NCBI GenBank assembly: GCA_947058885.1
Contig: CAMSIF010000003.1
Span: 1 to 59,083 of the forward strand
Length of the DNA stretch: 59,083 nt
From: an uncultured Clostridia bacterium
GTDB taxonomy: Bacteria; Bacillota; Clostridia; Oscillospirales; Oscillospiraceae
Reading direction: 5' to 3'
In this document: positions 53,883 to 59,083 of the stretch, one piece after another
Numbering within the stretch: position 1 is the first letter of the stretch
Layout of the letters: each line of letters opens with the position of its first letter
Program-made: the position numbers and the translations under genes
The notes under the pieces: model-generated
The model's database searches: none
The model's input: the letters and a program-made list of their open reading frames with translations, nothing else
What the model was told of the DNA's origin: nothing

Positions 53883-54119
53883 TTACACCTCCAGCACCCG
53901 CATGGCCGACCACAGCAAACCGGCCTTTTTTAGTTCCGCGGTAATCTGTTCCTCCGCTTCTACGGGCGCTTTCCACGCCAAACCACACCCCGCCGTAATC
54001 TCACGAGGGACAGGGATAATACGGCCAGGGAGTTGGCGGGACAGACAGAAGCTTTCCGCCTCCATTGCGGCGGCGGTGGTGGCGAAGGTGATAATAAGGG
54101 CTGGTTCTTTTTTTCGCAT
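53883..54119 (-). CDS. DUF3343 protein (selenium-operon associated)
   Basis: A small protein of 78 residues starting MRKKEPALIITFATTAAAME at 54119, three bases after the yedF stop. ITAGCGLAWKAPVEAE contains the single conserved-looking cysteine and matches DUF3343, a family commonly found between yedF and a desulfurase. It may carry or hand over reduced selenium or sulfur. A longer start at 54146 would overlap yedF. Confidence 0.83.
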   Translation of the reverse strand: MRKKEPALIITFATTAAAMEAESFCLSRQLPGRIIPVPREITAGCGLAWKAPVEAEEQITAELKKAGLLWSAMRVLEV

Positions 54120-54120
54120 A

Positions 54121-54741
54121 TCAGGGCTTGACCACCAAATCCGCACTGGTTAGCTTCTCTACAATGGAATACATATTGGTGATTTCCCCAACCCGCAGTT
54201 TCTCCGTCAGACCGTAGAAGTCCAGGCAGGTGCCGCAGGTCATGATTTCCACACCTTGGGCCTCCAGGCTCTTCAGGTCCTCCAGGGAGGCGGAGTCCTC
54301 GCAGGTGATGGCCGCGCCGCCGTTGTAAAACAGGATGGTTTGCGGCAGTATGTCCTGCTGGCCCAGGGCGTAGAAAAAGCCTTTGAGGAGCGTTTGGCCA
54401 AGCTTCTCCGCGCCCACGCCCATGGTATCGGAGGAGACGGCTACTACAATGTTCTTTTTCTGTCCGCTGGGGACGATGCATTCCGTGGGCTCACTGCTGC
54501 TAATCTGCTGTGCCCCGCCCTCGCCTATGGTCATGGTAACCTTGAATTGGTTTTCGCTTAGTTTCTCGCTTTTGACGCCGTAGCCCTTTTGGTTGGCCAT
54601 TTTGGTCAGGTTTTGTACAGAGATTTCGTTGTCTACCAGGGTTTCCACCACGCCGCCGGACTGGCCCAGTTCCTTGATGGCGTTTTTCGTCTTAACTACA
54701 GGGATGGGGCAGGTATCGCCCATTGCATTGATTTGAATCAT
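54121..54741 (-). CDS. yedF: sulfurtransferase-like selenium metabolism protein YedF
   Basis: The ATG at 54741 with AGAGGA upstream gives 206 residues. The N-terminal TusA/SirA-like domain has the cysteine motif MGDTCPIPVVKTKNAIKEL. The C-terminal DsrE-like domain follows from about 100 (VAVSSDTMGVGAEKLGQTLL) with two further cysteines in EIMTCGTCLDFYG. This two-domain protein regularly accompanies selD and is thought to deliver selenium. An upstream extension to 54831 is repeat-derived sequence and unlikely to be translated. Confidence 0.92.
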   Translation of the reverse strand: MIQINAMGDTCPIPVVKTKNAIKELGQSGGVVETLVDNEISVQNLTKMANQKGYGVKSEKLSENQFKVTMTIGEGGAQQISSSEPTECIVPSGQKKNIVVAVSSDTMGVGAEKLGQTLLKGFFYALGQQDILPQTILFYNGGAAITCEDSASLEDLKSLEAQGVEIMTCGTCLDFYGLTEKLRVGEITNMYSIVEKLTSADLVVKP

Positions 54742-54770
54742 TTTCTGGTTCCTCTCATTTTTAATTTTTT

Positions 54771-54843
54771 CGCAGGGGCAAAGCGAAGCTTTGCGATTAA
54801 AGTTTTTCTTTTGATTCTTTTCTTTGTTCACAAAGAAAAGAAT
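54771..54843. repeat. two-hairpin REP-like intergenic element between selD and yedF
   Basis: Two palindromes in a row: GCAAAGC-GAA-GCTTTGC (54778-54794), and a 13-bp perfect stem ATTCTTTTCTTTG / CAAAGAAAAGAAT (54814-54826 with 54831-54843, loop TTCA). The flank CGCAGGGGCAAAG (54771-54783) recurs at 12843-12855, another intergenic site. Confidence 0.55.
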
Positions 54844-54849
54844 GTATGC

Positions 54850-55881
54850 CTAGTCTTTTGTCACCAGGATTTCCGTTTCCCCGCGTTCCGTAATCTCCCC
54901 GATAACAGCGGCAGGCGCACCGGCGGATTGCAGTTCTGCCAACAGGCTTCCGGCATCGTCCGCGCTCACGGCAACGAGCAGTCCGCCGGAGGTTTGGGGG
55001 TCAAAAAGGACCTCCTCCATGGCAAAGGGAATCCCCTCGAAACGGACAAAGGGGCCTGTATGGTTCCGGTTGCGCTGGGCTGCTGCCGTCAGGAGGAATT
55101 CGCCAGCGTAGGCGAGGGCCTGCGGGATAACAGGAACGCTTTCGGCGTAGAGGTGACAGGAGAGCCTGCCGTCCATCATCTCGTGGAGGTGGCCTAAGAG
55201 ACTGAAGCCCGTTACGTCGGTACAGGCGTGGATATCGAAACGGCGGCAGCAGGCGGCGGCGTATTTGTTCAGGGTAGTCATAGAGGCGACGGCTTCCTCC
55301 AAAGCCTCGCGGGAGGCCTCGCCAACCCGGTTTGCCGTACAAATGATGCCTACGCCAAGCCGCTTGGTCAGGATGAGCTTGTCGCCCACTTTGCCGCCGT
55401 TGTTGCGGTAAATGCGGTCTGGGTGGACAATACCTGTGACGGAGAGGCCGTATTTTACATCGCTGTCAGCGATTGAGTGTCCGCCGGCCAGAGCGCCGCC
55501 GGCCTCAATGACCTTTTCCGAGCCGCCCCGCATAATCTCGCCGAGGATGTTGAGGTCCATCTTTTCTGGGAAACAGACGATATTCAGGGCCGTCATGACC
55601 TCGCCGCCCATAGCGTACACATCGCTAAGGGCGTTGGCGGCGGCGATGCGGCCAAACGTGTAGGGGTCGTCCACCATAGGAGGGAAGAAGTCCAGGGTCT
55701 GGACAACAGCGATTTCATCCGTTACCCGGTAGACGGCCGCGTCGTCCCGGCTGTCAAAGCCTACCAAAAGATTCCCATTCGCAGGTCCTCTGGGAAGACG
55801 GTCAAGTACCCGCTCCAGGATACCGGCCCCCAGCTTCGCCGTACAGCCGCCACCCTTGCAAAAAACTATTTTTTCGTCCAT
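54850..55881 (-). CDS. selD: selenide, water dikinase
   Basis: SelD makes selenophosphate from selenide and ATP. The ATG at 55881 has GGAAGGA upstream and gives 343 residues, the normal length. The N-terminal catalytic segment [11 protein letters not shown] carries Cys13 (codon TGT, not a selenocysteine TGA) and Lys16. Further family motifs are [38 protein letters not shown] and [15 protein letters not shown]. It heads the selenium operon and has its own promoter at 55933-55961. Confidence 0.95.
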   Translation of the reverse strand: MDEKIVFCKGGGCTAKLGAGILERVLDRLPRGPANGNLLVGFDSRDDAAVYRVTDEIAVVQTLDFFPPMVDDPYTFGRIAAANALSDVYAMGGEVMTALNIVCFPEKMDLNILGEIMRGGSEKVIEAGGALAGGHSIADSDVKYGLSVTGIVHPDRIYRNNGGKVGDKLILTKRLGVGIICTANRVGEASREALEEAVASMTTLNKYAAACCRRFDIHACTDVTGFSLLGHLHEMMDGRLSCHLYAESVPVIPQALAYAGEFLLTAAAQRNRNHTGPFVRFEGIPFAMEEVLFDPQTSGGLLVAVSADDAGSLLAELQSAGAPAAVIGEITERGETEILVTKD

Positions 55882-55932
55882 AAGTCCTTCCTTTCCGGCC
55901 AATATCCGGGACCATGCCGCCCCACTTTTTGT

Positions 55933-55961
55933 AGTATATCGACAAGACACGCATTTGTAAA
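55933..55961 (-). promoter_or_regulatory. promoter of the selenium operon
   Basis: On the minus strand TTTACA (55956-55961), 17 bases, TATACT (55933-55938). A small dyad ATTGT-N5-ACAAT lies just upstream at 55962-55976. Confidence 0.7.
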
Positions 55962-56048
55962 ATTGTTATTCACAATGAATTGCAACATATTTATCGAGAA
56001 AATCTATCTATCTATCCTTTTCCAATATAAAGCACACTTAATAGAAGT

Positions 56049-56082
56049 AAGCCGGTTAGGGGAATTTTTTACTAACCGGCTT
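56049..56082 (-). terminator. probable terminator after the hybrid kinase gene
   Basis: An 11-bp perfect stem (AAGCCGGTTAG, 56049-56059, with 56072-56082) six bases beyond the kinase stop. The following minus-strand sequence is AT-rich (CTTCTATTAAG) but has no clear T-run. Confidence 0.55.
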
Positions 56083-56087
56083 GCCCC

Positions 56088-58688
56088 TTATTTTAAATAT
56101 TTTTGCAGTTTATAGGCAACGGCCTGCACATCAATCGGTTTTGCCAAATGGTCATTCATCCCACATTCTAAACACTTTTGAATATCTTCTGAAAACGCGT
56201 CGGCAGTCATTGCAATAATAGGAAGATCCGCGTCCTCGCGTTCCAGCCCCCGGATAGCTGCGGTCGCTTCGTAGCCGTCCATCATAGGCATTCGCACATC
56301 CATAAGAATCGCGTCATAATACCCAACTGGGGATTCCCCAAATTTCGTGACACAAATTTGCCCGTTCTCAACCCAATCCAATTCCAGCTCAAGTACAGAA
56401 AGCATTTCCCTTGCCACTTCCCAGTTAAGTTCATTATCCTCCGCCAGTAAAATACGCTTCCCCCGAAGAACCGGATCAACCTGTTTTTCGTTACCGGCAG
56501 CTTCTTCAACATCAGTACCAGCAAAGGCGTTCAGCGCGTCGAACAAAGTAGACCGAAACAACGGCTTGGAAATAAAGCCGGAAATCCCCGCTTCTTTGGC
56601 CTCGTCCGCCATCCCGCTCCAATCACAGGCCATAAGCAGCGCTGCCGGACTGTTTTCCCCGCAGTGCAGCCGGATATCCCGGGCGGCTTCCAACCCGTTC
56701 ATGTCCAGCAGCTTCCATCCCAAAAGGAGCAGCTGATAATGGCCGCCAGCAAGCCGTTCCATTGCCTGCCCGGCACCCAGACACCATTCAGAGTGAATGC
56801 CGGCAGATTCTAAAAGCCGAACCGTATTGGCGCATAACCGCTGGTCGCCATCAACCACCAGGACCTTCCAGTCCGGGAACGCCGTATCCATCTCCCGCTC
56901 CGCCGCTTTTTCCAAGTCAAGCACAACATGGAACTCGCTGCCCTTGCCCTGTTCGCTGCGGACAGAAATGGAGCCGCCCATCGCGTCTACAATGTACTTG
57001 GTAATCGTCATTCCCAGCCCGGAACCCTCTGTTTTCTGTACCCGCTTGTTGTCTTCTCTGCTGAAAGATTCAAATATTACCTTTTGATACTCTTTTGACA
57101 TGCCAATTCCCGTATCGCTTACCAAGAAATGGGTACGGACATAGGAAGGAGCCTCCGGAAGCGCCTCCTGGTACACCGTCACTTGAATTGAGCCATTTTC
57201 GGGAGTAAATTTGACGGCGTTGCCCAGCAGGTTAATCAATACCTGATTCAGCCGCACGCTGTCACAGCGTACATCTTCCGAAAGGATTTCGTAGGCAGCC
57301 GCGTTGAACTGTTGACTTTTTGCTTTGACCTGGGGCTGCATAATATTGACAATGCAGGCCATCACCTCTCTTAACGACACCGGCTCAATATTTAACGCCA
57401 TTTTGCCGCTTTCAATCTTGGATATATCCAGTACATCGTTGATAAGTCCCAGCAGATGCTTGCTGGACAGCGCAATTTTACGCAGATAATCCTGAACCTG
57501 CTCCGGATTATTTGCGTTGTCTATGGCCAGGGAAGTCATTCCGATAATGGCGTTCATAGGGGTGCGTATGTCATGGCTCATGCTGGAAAGGAAGTCCTGT
57601 TTGGCCGTATTGGCCTGCTCCGCCTCTTTTCTAGCCCTCTCAGCGTCTTTCCTGGCCAGATCCATTTCCGCGTTCAGAAGCTTCAACTCGGATACCTGCT
57701 TCCGGAACAGCTTCAAATATTGGAAGAATATATAGAGGAGCATACCAATCACCGCGAAGGAGGCGGCGTAAACAATGGTAAGCCAATGACTGCTCATTCC
57801 CGCAATCGCAGAATCCAGCTTGTCAAAGGGGAGGACCGTCACCAGATACCAATCGCAGTAGGAAAGGCCGGTGCAGTACAGATGGCGGCGCGATTCGCCG
57901 CTTTGCAGAATAACGGAATAATCTTCATTCGCGCTCATGGCCGCCGTCAGCTGTCCGACATAGGAAGCGGTTTCCCCGTCCTGATTTTCAAACATACTGT
58001 AAAGTCTGTCAAAATAATTTCCATGGCCGTCGTCCTCGTTCCCAACAACGTAGCTGCCGTCCTTTCGTATGACAAAAGAATAGCTCAATGAGTCGTCTGA
58101 ATCAAGGAAGAGAACCTCGCCCATATATTGGGTAGAAAGTCCTACCACCATGGCAAGGCTGCTGCCTCCGCCGGACATGGGATATTCACAGGGGACGCCG
58201 AACAAAATCACGCCCTCCCCGCTGCTGTCAACAGCGGACGCCGTTTTGCGCTCCCCGTTCCGCAGGCTCTCCAAAAAGGTCTCAGGGTGGATGAGCTCCA
58301 CAGGATCGCCATAAACCATCTCAATTTCGCCATCGGGCGAATATAGGGCGGCGCATAAAAAATGCCTTGCCCTTGCGCCGTATTCGATTTCATCCTTTGA
58401 GCCGTAACTGGAATTTCCGTCTCCAGCCGCAATATGCGCGATGGATTCCGCCATCGTCAGGCGGAGCTCAATAATTGTTTCAAAGTGTAAAGATACCTGC
58501 TCGTTCATTCCGGACATATAAGCGGTGCCAATATCCTCAATCGTGTTTTCGCTTATATGGTGAATGGACATTCCAAGAAAGGAAAACACGAAAATAGTGA
58601 AACAAATAATCACCGCAATGCTTATTTTAAAAGAACGCGGCAAAGCCTTGTTTTTCATATTTTTTTCCATCTCCACAGTTTTCAACAT
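56088..58688 (-). CDS. hybrid sensor histidine kinase with two receiver domains
   Basis: The 866-residue membrane kinase has a helix at about 22-48, an extracellular sensor region (about 50-300, dCache-like in layout), a second helix near 310-330, a coiled coil, and the H-box SSMSHDIRTPMNAIIGM with His372. The ATPase boxes follow (LLGNAVKFTPENGSI, DTGIGMSKEYQK, GSGLGMTITKYIVDAMGG). Receiver 1 (about 610-725) has Gly657 where the phosphoacceptor Asp belongs (LLLLGWKLLDMNG). Receiver 2 is intact with Asp797 (AILMDVRMPMMDG). The start may be 58688 or ATG 58658. Signal and output unknown. Confidence 0.93.
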   Translation of the reverse strand: MLKTVEMEKNMKNKALPRSFKISIAVIICFTIFVFSFLGMSIHHISENTIEDIGTAYMSGMNEQVSLHFETIIELRLTMAESIAHIAAGDGNSSYGSKDEIEYGARARHFLCAALYSPDGEIEMVYGDPVELIHPETFLESLRNGERKTASAVDSSGEGVILFGVPCEYPMSGGGSSLAMVVGLSTQYMGEVLFLDSDDSLSYSFVIRKDGSYVVGNEDDGHGNYFDRLYSMFENQDGETASYVGQLTAAMSANEDYSVILQSGESRRHLYCTGLSYCDWYLVTVLPFDKLDSAIAGMSSHWLTIVYAASFAVIGMLLYIFFQYLKLFRKQVSELKLLNAEMDLARKDAERARKEAEQANTAKQDFLSSMSHDIRTPMNAIIGMTSLAIDNANNPEQVQDYLRKIALSSKHLLGLINDVLDISKIESGKMALNIEPVSLREVMACIVNIMQPQVKAKSQQFNAAAYEILSEDVRCDSVRLNQVLINLLGNAVKFTPENGSIQVTVYQEALPEAPSYVRTHFLVSDTGIGMSKEYQKVIFESFSREDNKRVQKTEGSGLGMTITKYIVDAMGGSISVRSEQGKGSEFHVVLDLEKAAEREMDTAFPDWKVLVVDGDQRLCANTVRLLESAGIHSEWCLGAGQAMERLAGGHYQLLLLGWKLLDMNGLEAARDIRLHCGENSPAALLMACDWSGMADEAKEAGISGFISKPLFRSTLFDALNAFAGTDVEEAAGNEKQVDPVLRGKRILLAEDNELNWEVAREMLSVLELELDWVENGQICVTKFGESPVGYYDAILMDVRMPMMDGYEATAAIRGLEREDADLPIIAMTADAFSEDIQKCLECGMNDHLAKPIDVQAVAYKLQKYLK

Positions 58689-58709
58689 TTAAATTGTCCG
58701 GCCGTCCGC

Positions 58710-59036
58710 TTACTGATCCTGCCAGCCCCTCAACCGGCTCATGACCTGGAACATTTTACGAAGATCCACCGGCTTCGCCAAATGTTCATTCATCCCGGCA
58801 TCCTTTGCCAGCGCAATATCCTCGTCAAACGCGTTGGCCGACAGAGCTACGATGGGCACAGTTTGCGCGTCTTTCCGTTCCAGGCCGCGAATTACCCGCG
58901 CCGCCTCATATCCGCTCATGACCGGCATCATCAAATCCATAAGCACGCAGTCAAACGCCCCCGGCTCAGCCGCCGCGAACGCATCCACAGCGGTTTTTCC
59001 GTTGTTGGCAATTACAACTTCCACGCCTGCGTTCCT
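58710..59036 (-). CDS. C-terminal receiver domain of a second signalling protein (truncated at contig end)
   Basis: About 108 genuine codons remain: a receiver domain with phosphoacceptor Asp in DCVLMDLMMPVMSG, the Thr/Ser region in VPIVALSANAFDEDI and the Lys motif HLAKPVD. The stop lies 21 bases before the hybrid kinase gene. The open frame continues upstream only into adapter sequence, where the apparent start MLFRSR is an adapter translation and not protein. The real gene extends beyond the contig and is probably another hybrid kinase. Confidence 0.88.
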   Translation of the reverse strand, partial: RNAGVEVVIANNGKTAVDAFAAAEPGAFDCVLMDLMMPVMSGYEAARVIRGLERKDAQTVPIVALSANAFDEDIALAKDAGMNEHLAKPVDLRKMFQVMSRLRGWQDQ

Positions 59037-59083
59037 AGATCGGAAGAGCACACGTCTGAACTCCAGTCACACTAAGATATCTC
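59037..59083 (+). other. Illumina TruSeq adapter contamination
   Basis: From 59037 the sequence is the 34-base TruSeq adapter (begins AGATCGGAAGAGC, ends CTCCAGTCAC at 59070). An 8-base index-like ACTAAGAT (59071-59078) and ATCTC, the start of the standard P7 tail, follow. The genome ends at 59036. Confidence 0.98.

Noticed and set aside
55882-56087. Intergenic region upstream of selD checked for a SECIS-like or riboswitch structure
   Set aside because: Only the promoter, a small dyad and the kinase terminator are visible; SelD uses a Cys codon, so no selenocysteine element is needed.
58557-59075. 172-codon plus-strand open frame at the contig end
   Set aside because: Antisense to the kinase genes and its C-terminus is adapter translation (SEEHTSELQSH).
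1-59083. Search by eye for CRISPR repeats, tRNA cloverleafs, transposases and integrases
   Set aside because: No regularly spaced repeats, no tRNA-like structure with a CCA region and no mobile-element protein motif were seen.

Overview
The window looks like the end of a draft chromosomal contig from a GC-rich anaerobic Firmicute, probably an Oscillospiraceae-type gut bacterium (compare Flavonifractor, Oscillibacter, Lawsonibacter). This placement is inferred from Gram-positive ribosome binding sites, sigma-A promoters, the heme and M16 gene order, stalk-domain secreted proteins and the selenium genes. No rRNA, tRNA, CRISPR array, IS element or phage gene was seen. The last 47 bases are Illumina adapter, not genome.

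Left part (1-29.3 kb). A partial LysR regulator diverges from a nine-gene operon (782-11616). The operon encodes a deacylase of the AstE/AspA family, a complete dipeptide/oligopeptide ABC importer, an S9 peptidase, an amidohydrolase and an M20 peptidase, apparently for import and hydrolysis of a peptide-like or acylated compound. A strong terminator separates it from a convergent M24 aminopeptidase, a secreted stalk-domain protein and a MarR-MATE efflux operon. Next, a long plus-strand operon (16806-24539) carries yfmF-yfmH, lgt and tetrapyrrole genes: precorrin-2 dehydrogenase, hemC, a cobA-hemD fusion, a cytidine deaminase-like gene and hemB. A minus-strand group follows: a YhfC-type membrane protease, a membrane-anchored MerR regulator, two tiny membrane proteins and a YbjQ protein. 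The last four of these overlap through a shared 16-residue C-terminal tail. An acyl-ACP thioesterase and an M18 aminopeptidase close this part.

Middle part (29.3-52.6 kb). A single minus-strand operon of 19 genes, starting at a good promoter near 52.65 kb, encodes glycan assembly. It has nucleotide-sugar enzymes (UDP-glucose dehydrogenase, UDP-glucuronate epimerase), a probable CDP-alditol branch (pentulose-5-P epimerase, IspD/TarI-like cytidylyltransferase, TarJ-like dehydrogenase) and many transferases (GT2, GT4, two DUF4422, DUF616, TupA-like ATP-grasp, TagF-like). About ten of the proteins carry the same small Rossmann-like 'FGAG' module fused to different catalytic domains. I see no flippase, polymerase or priming transferase, so export must be encoded elsewhere. 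GC content drops here, most strongly at 45-52 kb. One gene has a probable 1-nt frameshift.

Right part (52.7-59.1 kb). A selenium operon (selD, yedF, DUF3343, cysteine desulfurase family protein) is followed by a hybrid histidine kinase with one degenerate and one intact receiver. Last is the end of another receiver protein, cut off by the adapter-contaminated contig end.
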